NCBI GenBank assembly: GCA_039881145.1
Contig: JAYKKI010000139.1
Span: 3,158,501-3,222,500 of the forward strand
From: Druceiella hillmani
Lineage: Eukaryota; Arthropoda; Insecta; Lepidoptera; Hepialidae
Direction of reading: 5' to 3'
DNA length: 64,000 bases
Below are positions 23,405 through 35,341 of the stretch, one piece after another. The notes beneath the pieces are model-generated. The model ran no database searches. It saw only the letters and a program-made list of their open reading frames with translations, and was not told where the DNA came from. Each line of letters starts with the position of its first letter. Within the stretch, counting starts at the first letter, position 1. The position numbers and the translations under genes were made by a program.

Positions 23405-24440
23405 TTTGAAATTTGGAGTTGTAATAAAATATATTAAACTGCACATATCTTGATCAACACGAATATATTTTTTCTATACTTTATATGTAGATAATATATT
23501 AAGAAATATAATGAATAATTTGCAAAAAAATATTTTCGCGTTCTCTTATTTCTGAAACAACTTAACAAAAAGTAATAAGAAAATGAGTTTTAACAAGCCC
23601 ACGAAAAAGTTAGATGACAATTTTAGCACATTCTTGATTTCAGTCTTTGAAATATTCAGTGTTTTTACGCCCATAAAATATGTAGCAGATAACAGATACA
23701 GGAAAGTCTAAATCCTAAATTCACCACTAATTTTCTTAGAAACAATGCGATGTTGAGAATTGAAATTTGGCAAAGTAATATATTTTAATGAGTTACACAT
23801 ACTGCACTTTAAATTTTACAGCAAATTTTTTTAAAAATATTTACGTAAGAATTAAAGGGTGAGTAAATAAATCTCTTAAAAGTTTTTAAATTTACTATGT
23901 TATGTGCCATCCTTTGAAAGGGCTTGAGAAAAACGGAAATATTTTTTCCTATTTTTAAATTTCATATTAAAAATATATTGCAGAAAGTATGTAAAAATGG
24001 TGCATTAGCTCTTTCTTATTTTCGAAGCATTGAGTTAGAAATCATGAAAAAACAAGGTTGTTAAAATTTTATTTCATTATTACAGGGTAACTATAGCGAT
24101 TATACAATTTTAGAAATACAGACCAAATTTTTTACTCTTGCAAAAATGTGAGCTAAATAAATTTACGTTTTGAAAAATGTATATTTGTAAAAAAGTTACT
24201 ATTTGTGAGTGTTAAGAGAACCTCACGTCACTAGCACAACTCGCGCTTGGCAGGTCTTATTTATCATTGTTTTATTTTGTCCTTAATTATATTAAAAAAT
24301 TGTCAATTCTATGAACGACTATTTAAAAAGAGTCGTGCTGAGAACATTAGTGTCACTCCATATTATTATGTGAAACTAGCTGTAATGAAAATTATTGCAT
24401 CAGTGTACAAAATAGTAATAACTTCTTGAATTTAGTTATA
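23405..24440. other. Noncoding stretch
   Basis: AT-rich, no gene, repeat or RNA recognised. Confidence 0.5.
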
Positions 24441-24443
24441 TTA

Positions 24444-24716
24444 TTGAATATATTTGACTTTAATTTTGTAGAAATTCATAATCCTTTAATTTTTTTCAGA
24501 ACTAAATGAAACTACATGATGCAGTATTATATCTACTTTATTTAAATTATTAACCACGAACTAGGTTTCGTTGTATGACAACATCTTCAGGTGACATGAC
24601 AATCACTTCAAATTACCCACCTGAAGATATTGTTATATAACGAAACCTAAGTTGTGTTTAATAATTTAAATAAAGTAGATATAATACTACTCAACGTAGT
24701 TTCATTTAATGGTGGA
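24444..24716. repeat. Hammerhead-bearing repeat, copy B: head-to-head palindrome
   Basis: The left arm (24503-24594, minus sense) and right arm (24617-24713, plus sense) are inverted copies of the same about 95-bp unit separated by about 22 bp. Each holds CTGAAGA, a short stem-loop, GAAACCTA and the GTAGATATAATACTA tail. The left-arm core is well preserved (GTTGT-CAT-ACAAC stem II). The right arm has substitutions in stem III (ACCTAAGT). The family tail TTTAATTTTGTAGAAATTCA flanks only the left side (24460-24479). Confidence 0.75.
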
Positions 24717-24719
24717 TAA

Positions 24720-26180
24720 AAATTAAGTGCTAATAATTTTATTTATTAGACCGATGAATATCGAATCAATAGTTCAATTATCTTAACAATATTGAAGATA
24801 TTGCACACTACATAAAGTATTTTGAGCGGTTAACAATTAAGTTTTTATCAATGATTTTGTAGTCACACAGTATTGTAATTCACATAGGTGACGTTACATG
24901 CAATTGGGCTACCTTTGTTAATCCTGTGTCACAAACTCTGCTTCAACGTTTGTTATATTTATATTCTCGGTTTCGTCAAAGTAATATATATGGGCTGGCT
25001 ATTGCACTTGTATAAGCGTAGGTCGTGGCATATTTTTTCACATATGTCAAATGAACACTAATATTATAAAGAGAGGGTGTAATTTCGTTTTTATTTGTTT
25101 GTATGTAAAAAATAAACTCGAAAATGAATGGACAGATTTTAAAAATTCGTTGTTAAAAAGTTATATTGTCTATGTATAAGACATGAACTGTGATATTTGA
25201 CATGAACTTTGATATTTGACATGAACTGTTTTATTTTTATATTATTTTCAAAAGTTTGGTTTTTCATGTGATATAAATAATATTTGTAATTAAAACAGAT
25301 AAAAGAAAATTAAAAACTGATGTGTTTCAGTGAGATCTAGTTCACTACTGTAGAATGCCTTGTCATATAAATTTTGGGCGAACGACGTCTTGAGGTGCTA
25401 GTTTAATAATATAATTTTTATCAAGCTTCACCTCCTTTTTAGGGCTCGCACTCAAACTAGGAAGGCTTATAGTTTTTGCCACGTTTATCTGTCTCTTCAT
25501 CTGTTTTACCGCAGCTGTTTTACTTGAAGAATATTAATTTTATGCAGCTAAAATTTATCATGGTTATACATATTTATATAAAAAAAGATTTAAATATGGA
25601 AGCCCTGGTGCAATTTTTAAGAATAAAAAAGTCAAAATTAAATCAAACGTGATGTAGTATTATTTCTACTTTCTTTAAGTTTTTTAGCACGACCTAGGTT
25701 TCGTTAGACGTCAGTGTTCTGATAATGGTTCTGAAAAGTATTCATAACAATTTCATAACGACGAGTCATAGACCCATCGTCTTTCATCCACAGTTTGATA
25801 ACGGTACCAAAGGCGGTCACAGTAACTTCATAGAGAATGTACAACAAAACGACAAGTAATAATTCCATCACATTTGAATTTATTCAATTGGTTTGCAAGA
25901 CCTATGGCCTCACTCAATATCTAAGGTCTGTTGATAATGTTGAATGGTGATCGTAGTAAATTACTAAAGGCAAGCAGCAAACTAATCATGATGTGTGCAT
26001 TTAATTCATCTTAATAAGACGTTTATTTTCTTTGTCTGACGATGATACAAAATGTGTTTAAAATAATTCAATTCGGGGCACAGCAAATTTGCTGTGTTAA
26101 GACAATTTCAGTTTCACAAGGTGGTTGAAAACATATCATAACAGACGTAGTTGAACGGAATAGGGGTTACGTGTAGTGAC
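24720..26180. other. Noncoding stretch
   Basis: Apart from repeat copy C, no gene. 25070-25150 (TTGTTTGTATG ... GAATGGACAGATTTT) and 25432-25520 (TTTTTAGGGCTCGC ... TATCTGTCTCTTCATCTG) look like eroded dispersed insect repeats. Confidence 0.4.
25645..25710 (-). repeat. Hammerhead-bearing repeat, copy C (truncated)
   Basis: On the minus strand TAACGAAACCTAGGTCGTGC is followed by the shared AAAGAAAGTAGAAATAATAC tail. The CTGAAGA half is missing, so no complete fold remains. Confidence 0.7.
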
Positions 26181-26273
26181 AATTTCAAAAATATTGCATT
26201 TTTTTACATATCCTCAATATATTTCAAGGATATTGTGAAAAAATACATTGAAAATATTAGGGACTGGATAAGA

Positions 26274-26336
26274 AGGTTTGCAAAAGTTTTGCAGGCTAAT
26301 GGAATATCCATTAGTCTGCAAGACTTTTGCAAATTT
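26274..26336. repeat. 30-bp-stem hairpin with 3-nt loop
   Basis: Arms 26274-26303 and 26307-26336 pair along 30 positions around the loop ATA. The only non-Watson-Crick pairs would be G-U wobbles in RNA. A second, weaker hairpin lies just upstream (about 26190-26247). Both sit in otherwise plain sequence. Could be a foldback element, or a hairpin RNA if transcribed. Confidence 0.7.
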
Positions 26337-26439
26337 AGAATACAGCTTGCAGACAAAGATGTAACCGAAAACACTAGAGAAGGTAGATTGGTACATAGAC
26401 AACAATAAATCGATATTGGAAGCTCGCATATTAGTGAAA

Positions 26440-29210
26440 TTAAAGCATATTCATTCTATTATATGGCTCAGGTATAGAAGATTTTACGTAAGTAATTTAA
26501 TATGTTACATTTTCATTAATTATCGAAGAATGAAACTTTAAATATATCGTTCAAAACTACGCTCTAATATAAGGTGGCTACTTTATTTTAAAATTTACCC
26601 GACGGATTTAAATGAAATTTGTACAGAATGTCCTAAATCTTAAGCTTGATGAAAATTTTTTTCCAACCAAAATTCAATTTTTTTTATAAATAATTTACGA
26701 GTGATTATTTTCTCGAAATTCATAAAAAATTCCAAAGGACACCACTTTGCGAAATTTGAAAAAATCCATTGATAATTCTCAAGATGAATTACCAAATTAA
26801 CAATTTTTTTTATTAATTTAGATGAACCGTAAGAGAAAGGATCACAATCGACTTGAACCAAAATTTAGTTTTTTTAAATTTTTACAATTTTTAGTTAAAT
26901 ATTGTCAAAAACTTGGTGTTATGTATTAAGTAAGAAACATTATAAAAGTTTTCAAAAAACATTTTAAAAATGCCTTTTCTTCACTCCTCTCACTGCGCGT
27001 AACCCCTTAATTAACGGCAGTAACCCCTTAATTAGAACCGAGATAGTTATATTAATAATGAAATTTTTAAACCGTTTATGGAAGATGTATGGCTTTGGGC
27101 TTATATTATTCAGCACAAAATTCTGATAATGAAATATTCGATAGTGCATACATAATGACATCGACCATTGGATTCGACAAAATAGACCCCGTTACAATTG
27201 GGCTGCAAATTATATAGGGAAGTAATAGTCTGAAATCAAACCAGGAATGGAATTTCTGTTAGAAGTGAAACGTTTACTTATGAATGGTATCCTGTAAAAC
27301 ATTTGCTTTTGAATGATATCCGCGATTATTTTGTCCATTTGCTGTTTAGTAGCAAGAATATTTTACTTTCTACCTGTGGTATATTTTTGGTTATTTTTAT
27401 GAACTACAATAATGTTAAGTTATAAAAAAGGAAAAAAATATCTACTTATTATGTCTTACCTGATTAGTTCTGTATAACTATTTTAATATTTTTGTCGTTG
27501 ACAAACTCAACTTCAGTGCCTTTTTTGCAATACATTGTTTTGTATTGGATATCGAACCTTTTAATTGAAAAAGGAATATATTAGTTTTTCTATTCTGCAG
27601 CCAATACTTTATAGGTTTTCGTAGTGAATGAAGGGATTTTTATATTTCGTAATCTTCGTCCGTCAGCCATAATAGTTTCAAATTTATTTACTTCAAATTT
27701 GGCAAGCATATGTTTCATATGTAAAGATCTCAATTATAAGAAAATAATGTGTAGGTCTTGCTTAAGTACTTTAAAATAATTTTGAGATTTCATGTATCCT
27801 TCCGCATTTTTATGTATATATATAAACTTCCTTAAATTTCTGGCGTTAGTAAACTGCAACAAATTGGAGTGAGACAAACAAAGGGCATATTTATTTAAAT
27901 TAAATGAAAATTTAAAATGGAAACGTAGAAGGCCCCCACGTCATTGTAATTAAATGAAATATTATCAAAGTTCGCGAGAAGCCGCTGTGAAGCTTTTTAA
28001 TATTATAAGTATGAATTCTCTCTTGGAGATTTATGCCATGTTTTCACTTTGAATTCTGACAGGTTAATTCATACTGGAAGTCAAATAAGCGACAAAGTGT
28101 TTATTCTTTTATAATTATATGACTTTTATTAACAGAGTTATCAGCTGTTATAGTAAAAAAAGACACGTATTATTCATATCCGTCTATCTGTACCAACTTC
28201 TACAATTTTATATCTATTTATATGAAATTTTGTTAAGTGGATGCTTCAGGAAGGGACATGAAAAATATTTTTTTTCATTACTTTGAAATTATTAACTTAA
28301 AACTTTGTACAATATTTGGAATAAATCAAAATTATTCATTAAAATGTATATCGGTAAGACAGATAAAAAATAAATAAATATTTTGATTATACTTTCGATG
28401 CAAATAGAAATTGTTAGTTATTGAGTTTAGTCAACTATACTCAAATGAAGTAATCGTAAACATACTTCACTTGGACTGATGGAATTCCAAAGCCACCTTG
28501 ACTTGTCTCGATATAAATTGAACAATAATTACTCGGAATTTTAAAATTAATTTTCTTCTATGATTTGAACGATCGCCCATTTAAACTAAAATATTTAATA
28601 TTTATTTCGTTAAATCTGGGGTGGATTCGATAGTGAAATTTTAGTAATTAAATTTCAGAGGTCGGTCTTTCATGTCACTAGAACAAAAGATAATTTTTTA
28701 AACCATTATTCATGTTTTAATTTCAAATATTAAAACATAACAGACATCTAATTGCATTTTCTGAACTTTTTGAAGCAATTTGATCAAAATGATTTTGTTT
28801 CGAAGTTCCTATAAAATATTAGTTTTTGAAATATTTAAAGTGAGACGTATTGGAAATCGGTTAGGAGATAATCGCGACACTTTCTATCGAGGTAATTTCA
28901 AATATCAATAACTAGGTTTAAAAGAAACATAGTACCGCCATATTTTTATATTTTAAAAATGAGTGAAGACTAGATTTAAATGAGAACACTCGAACTGAGA
29001 GCACACAGACTGAATCCATGATGCTTGATTTTATGGATTCGACACATGTCTATAAATGGGGTCATATGTTAGATACGAGTTATTGAATTGGAATAAACCA
29101 AATGTTGTTTAAAGGCCCTATATGTTTTACAACTAGTCTGCTTTATAATTCATCCTAAGCTCCGGTGTGTATCTTAAAAAATACGAGAGTGAGAATTTTA
29201 AATACTTTTA
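26440..29210. other. Noncoding stretch
   Basis: No supported gene. Minus-strand frames at 26640-26861 and 26964-27161 are A/T-driven. A GTCCGTCAGCC and a ATCCGTCTATCTGT segment (about 27658 and 28180) may be eroded dispersed repeats. Confidence 0.45.
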
Positions 29211-29218
29211 ACATTCCC

Positions 29219-29327
29219 CAATTTTCATAACATGTCACTATTTTCATAACAGTTCATAACATGTCACTATTTTCATAACAGCATAACATGTCACTATTTG
29301 CATAACATAACACAATTTTCATAACAG
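29219..29327 (+). repeat. Tandem repeat, about 28-bp unit
   Basis: CATAACATGTCACTATTTTC-type units start at 29226, 29255 and 29282, followed by a partial unit ending CATAACAGG. Confidence 0.85.
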
Positions 29328-29329
29328 GT

Positions 29330-32300
29330 ACGACCAGAGTTACAAAAAGTTATGAATGAAAGATTTCTAAAAAAATAAAATTAATGTATGGGACATAAAG
29401 TTCTGAAGATATATTAGAAGATGATATCAAAAACCCGTGCCCTGTACACAAAACCACCGCACAGTATAACCGTGAAAATGAGAAGTGTAAACGCACTCGG
29501 ACAACTCAGACTACATCTGATGAGTCAAGGCCAAGTATGAATGTGGAATTTGTTGCTGATGAAATGGATAAAATAGTGGAAGTGAACACAGAATCCACTT
29601 GGTATTTATAATATAGATGGGAGGACCTATATTGAGCTTGAATTGGACCAGCAACAATTTAAAAACATTCTTACGTTTTGGCCACCAATTTAATATCTTA
29701 ACTATAGTGGTTCAATAATGATCATTGGTGTACTACAAAAAGAGTTCCTTACGGAGAATGTAGTCTATATCTTCAACATCTTTCCCTCTAGCATTTTCAA
29801 AATCTTCTAAACGTCCAAAAAACGTTAGGTAAGCTTTGGTTTGGATATCTGCCAAATATACTTACAGTTTCTGCTTAACTACGAAGATGTATGTTACCCA
29901 GATCTTAGTGAGAATCATTTCAAAAAATTAGGACACCTTGAAAACTTGTGCAATGCCGTGACGTTTTTTGGTTTCAAAAATACGAACATGTTTCTTTATC
30001 AAATTGCATCTCAAATGGACGAAAATCTGTGATCGAAGCAAATATTTAAATAATAATGTTTTCATCATGTAAACATATAAATACTAAATATACCTGGTAT
30101 GTATTGGAAAAACATAATAAATATATACTCTAAAATAAAATTCATTTTTGCATTTTATTTAATATATTTGTATGGAGCTTCTACGAGTTTTTTCAGATCA
30201 AATTGTATCGCATTATTTGGTTGGTAGTATTATATACATTAGTATTATATTAGCCATAGTGATAGGCAAATTACTACAGAGGCTCTACTAGTTATTCGTA
30301 AACTTGCCAACAATTAGCTGCCCTAATTAGCTGCAATTATTATCCTTGGCAATATTAAAGCTTAATATTTCGAAAATTATCGAAATGTATCGAATAATTG
30401 TTCATAATATACCCACAAAAATAACAATACCGTACACAATAGATTATGGGGAAAAAATTAATTCACCCCTTGTAAAAATAGGGAAAGTATCCTTAACCAC
30501 CTATTTAAAAAAAAAAAAATTTCAGTATACCTGTAAAAATGTGATACTAAAAACATAAATAAAGGTATTTATGAGACTTTGAAGATGCGATTTCAATGTT
30601 AATTTAGTTCTGTTCAGAATACGCGGTTGGAAAATCTGGCTGCGCGCTGTCGTAGGTTGACATAAACTTAGTTTTGATTCTAAATTATTCGGATACCTAA
30701 AAATCGTCAGAGTCCTTTCAAAAATCGAACAAGAATTCAAAAGTAAACAAATAAATACATGGTTCTACAAATGTGTGAAGAAAGTAAATATTAATTAATC
30801 TTACGGAAGAAATTTACACTCCAATGATATTTAACACGACATGTAGGCGTCAAAGCATGAAATTAAACACATTTAGAATCGTAGGATTACTTGATCCTTC
30901 GAATTATCTTCATTAGTTAAATACAAAATATGCTCAATTTTATGAATTTATCCGCTATCTCCTTTTCGAAGTGTCTGTTTCCTTTGTAGAGGTACCTTCC
31001 TATTATAAAATTGAAATTCGTGACAAAGTAGGGATTTCAAAATTATAATTCTTACAGGACACACTTCAAATGTAAAGTTGACATAAATTTCAATATAATA
31101 TTGTTTCTTTCGGCTACTACTATAGTATAGTTTATACACTAGTGTTATATTAAGCTGCCTTGAATAAGGAAAATTGTTACAATATTGACATTACAAATTT
31201 GAGGTACGTGTTATAACGCTATTTCGTATTTAGACTGTTGTAACATTAATGTAATGTTTAGAGTATAGATAATGCCTTACGGCTTAAAGCGTGGAAATAT
31301 TCTCTAGTGAGCTGTAACCGTACGTGATCATATAATGTAAATGTAATGTTTCTGTGAAGAGCCAAAAAGAACATTCGAATTTTGTACCCATAAATGTTGA
31401 AGAAACTAGATCTGTGTTGAAATAAAATTAAACATTTTTGAATCTCACTAGTGTCACTGTCGTAATGAGAATAAAATGCAACATTATTTAAAACCAATAC
31501 GAAATTTATCAATAATCAATATTTACGAACATAAACCAAAAATTGGTACTTGCAAACATAAATAAAAATTTGCTATTTATTAACATCGCTGGCTTGATGT
31601 TATTTCATTTTTTTGATTCCAAAATTAAATATTGAATCCTTATAATGTTGTGATATACGTACATGTGGCTATCCGTCTTTCATACTACTAGTTTCTGTAG
31701 TTTTAGATATACGTGCACGAAATAATACAACATAAGCTTCAGATTCCAAAATAGATTTCACCTTAAAGATCTTAATCAGAATGTAGTAAGTGTTTACCTT
31801 TCTTAATTTTTTATGGTAGGTCATCCTTACAAAGTTCCTTAAAATTAAGTTTGGATTTATTTAACTACTTTTCAATTTATTCTTTTCATTTCTAAATAAA
31901 ATTATCCAAAAGTCTAGAAATAATTTTGTATAAATTGAGTATTTTAATATGCAATTATTTCGTGCAATAAAATTTCATGAACTTTCAAACGGTCAAAGAA
32001 ATATTAAGCACATAAAAAATGTAGATCAAAATTATTGGACGACTAAGTAAAAAAAGTTAACATGAAATATTTAAAAACCGATATTTAAAAATTATATCTG
32101 AATCGCTGATTCTCAAGAAATTAAGACCATTGTTTAATTAATTTTAATTATACTACATTTACCTAGCTTTGGAATGAAGCAAAACATCGCCCAGGTGAAA
32201 ATGTTTCACAAATCCAGTTTCAAAATAAGCTGAATGTTCATTGGATTTTTGATATCATTTCGTTTAGCACTGGACATTGCGTTTAGACAGGCCAATTCTA

Positions 32301-33050
32301 ACGAGTCGATGTTACTAATAGCTATATATGAACAACGGCAGGGTTGGTTGTTTCAGGAGAATTCCGGTCTGCCTAGCGCTGCTATTAAAATGTGCACTAA
32401 AATTAGTTTGCAATGGATTGTTTATTTTACCTATAACCAGAATGTTAAAATGAGCATTGAATTAGTATGAACTAGATTATATAAGCCAGTTATTTTTTTA
32501 GTTCAGGAATTTATTAATACATATTTATTCTTCATATTTGGTAATTTAATAAAAAGTTGCAAAAACTTATTGAATTCCGACAAATTGAATTCGAGTATAA
32601 ATGTCATCATTTATAAGCTACATTAAGCATAAATTCTAATATTGAAACGCAATGTATAGTTCAATTTACCCATAATTGAAACAAAATTATAAATATTATA
32701 ATATTAAATTAGTTTGGACTGGATAATACAAACCATTCCTTAATGGGGTTTTAATATTCAAGTCCTATTCCATTGGTTAATACATCATTTCAGTGAACAT
32801 TTCTTTTACTAACCTCTAACCAAATTGTAATGTAAATTAACAAAGCTTAATGGAAGTTTAATAATTAGTAAATAATTCCCACTATTTCTGTGTAAGATTA
32901 AGAATATAAATGTTAATATTTGTTAGGTTTTAAATGTTTCAAACAACGTGCTACACTGCATTTCTAGACACAAATAAATAATGAAATAAAACAAAATATG
33001 AGCAAAAAACAATAGTTAAAAACAAAATAGAATAAATAGCCCAAAAGTAT
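29330..33050. other. Noncoding stretch
   Basis: No supported gene. Plus-strand 29460-30032 contains short coding-like phrases (for example a 63-aa frame at 29841) without a recognisable family; an old retroposed fragment is possible. The rest is AT-rich with no structure noted. Confidence 0.4.
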
Positions 33051-33059
33051 TTCATTTAT

Positions 33060-33420
33060 TTTTCAACTCTATCTGCAACTTCATCACGGGCCTTCGCTTC
33101 TCGAACTTGACTTAACAAAGTATATTTGCGGATTCCATGGAGCCCTTCGTTCTCTGCTCCACTTATGCCTCATGCCATTTCATTTTATTTCTTCCATCCG
33201 ATGAAACAAAAAGACATTGGCTCAAAGTGAGCCGGATATCCGAATGATGGCCGCTGGTGGGTCTCCTGTGTATTGATACATTCATGTCCATGTCCAAAAT
33301 GGTTTCCTGCACCTCACCCCTAGGCAGACCAGCAGGAACATCTTCCGTTGCCTCGAAAGATGTTGGCAAAGTTTCCGCGGCTTCAGAAAAACTTCACTTC
33401 TACTCGTCGCATGTTACTCA
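33060..33420 (-). other. Unassigned GC-richer, coding-like segment
   Basis: Distinctly GC-richer than its surroundings. Minus-strand frame 33369-33163 encodes 68 aa with balanced composition. A second minus frame ends HGIRKYTLLSQVREAKARDE then VADRVEK and a stop (about 33067), followed immediately by AATAAA. The two frames are offset by an apparent shift near 33170. It could be the decayed 3' end of a retroposed gene or an unrecognised element. No domain is identifiable. Confidence 0.3.
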
Positions 33421-34041
33421 GACGGATCTGTAGATAATTGACACTAATTAATCCAATGTCAATTCATGAATTTCACAAATTATAATTTCAACACATTTTC
33501 GCACATTACTAGTTTCTTAAATTAATTTTACATTACAATCTACTTTCGTTTGTTATACTGCTTTTTCATGATTAAATTTAAATTCGAATAAAATTCACTT
33601 CAAATATATCAATTTAAAAGCTTATTTATTAATCAGTCCCTAAAAAACATTATTAATAAAAGATTAAATGTACACTTATCGAAATTCGCGTTGTTTACCT
33701 CCATTGAAATGATGGGCAGAATCGTTTGTTCGAACTTTTACAATTAGCTCTGGCGCTATTATGGAAACGACAGGGTTAATCTGGAACTCTCTTCTCTGCT
33801 TGACTCTCATATTAATCCAAAACCAACACAGTTGACTTCCTTTTGCCTAAAGAAATAAATGAACTACACGTTTCTTAGCACAATATTAAAAAAGAAATTA
33901 CATTCGTCCAAAGAAATGAATTCTGTTTTCATAAAAACAAATTAATTTTGATTTCATCTTGAACGATAGGATATATGCTATGTAATCCAACTAAAGAGAT
34001 TTAATTTATTGTCACTAGCTGCACGAAGAAAAGTGCCGATC

Positions 34042-34044
<3 letters not shown>

Positions 34045-34074
<30 letters not shown>
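34045..34074. repeat. (TA)n microsatellite
   Basis: Pure TA run ending three bases before the perfect palindrome. Confidence 0.95.
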
Positions 34075-34077
<3 letters not shown>

Positions 34078-34078
<1 letters not shown>

Positions 34079-34147
34079 AATGACAATCAACATGCGAATG
34101 TATGATTATATATATATAATCATACATTCGCATGTTGATTGTCATTT
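34078..34147. repeat. Perfect 70-bp palindrome
   Basis: Arms 34078-34112 and 34113-34147 are exact reverse complements, with no loop and no mismatch. The left arm begins AAATGACAATCAACATGCGA and the centre is TATATATATA. Flanking bases (C and T) break the symmetry. Confidence 0.97.
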
Positions 34148-34149
34148 TC

Positions 34150-35190
34150 TCCTCTCTCTACTCAACTTCAATATTCGAATCAGATTCCGCATACCATTAC
34201 AGAGATTATTCGTACTATAAGTTTATAACAATAATACCTATTTTATAACCCTATAATTCGAATGTGCCGATTACATAACGATATTTTTTTCTGAACATCC
34301 ATCTTTGGATATTCTTGAACTGAAATTATTCAATTTTAAAAAGGAAATGCAAAATATATTGTTTATAAATTGAAACCAGCTAAGATAGAATTAATGGTTT
34401 GCTCAGAAAAAGTAAATACTAACTTTAACAATTGATAAATACATTTTGCAATATATTATATTAATAACACAAGTAACTCCTGACAAGGTATAAATAAATA
34501 CTCTGACCATTTTGTGCACACATAATTATAGTTACATTCTAGTTTTTTCCTCTGTTCTTTTTATTACAAGTTTACTTGACTGTGACTTGTTTTGTGAGCT
34601 TTTCAATTAATAAATAAATAAATTTTATTTTCATTGCAAACGTGAATATTTGACTATACTTACCCTTTCGTTAATCATACCACTAGCATTATATATCTCG
34701 GTATTTTTTCTTCACATTTGCTTTATCGGTACGTTTATTTTCAATTACATCTATCTTAGAGACCAATATCTGCACTCTGTTTCCATGTAATTCTCCTTCT
34801 TGCATTCATTTTACTACTTTTATTAAACGCAATTTTTGGCCCAAAAAAACGACGCTTACAACTGTCAGTAAATAATTCCATGTTAATTAAAGATGTGCCT
34901 GAAATTAGCTAACTATTGATGCTCTATAAATAAATATATTGTTTTCTCACTCTAAAGATGCGCAGAAATGTGGCACGGAGTGGCTACTTAACAGCAAATT
35001 TTTATTACTTTTATTACTCTGAATTTCGTACGCTTACAACTTTGATTTTACTCCTCATAAAATTTCATACCGGATGCCATATATGAACATGGATTCTTAA
35101 GGTGTAAACTCAAAAAATATAATACTTCCTTTATTATATCTTATCAATTTATTGGAAGTACATACATCATAAATAAAAAAATTAAAGTAA
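34150..35190. other. Noncoding stretch
   Basis: AT-rich, no gene or repeat recognised. Confidence 0.5.
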
Positions 35191-35194
35191 CTAT

Positions 35195-35217
35195 ATATAT
35201 AATATTACATATTTTAT

Positions 35218-35271
<54 letters not shown>

Positions 35272-35340
35272 GTATATATATAAATATATATATATATATT
35301 TATATATATGTATATATATAAATATATATATATATATATA
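35195..35340. repeat. Long interrupted (TA)n microsatellite
   Basis: TA dinucleotides broken by AAA and TGTA/TACA interruptions. It abuts the LINE fragment with no spacer. Confidence 0.95.
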
Positions 35341-35341
35341 G

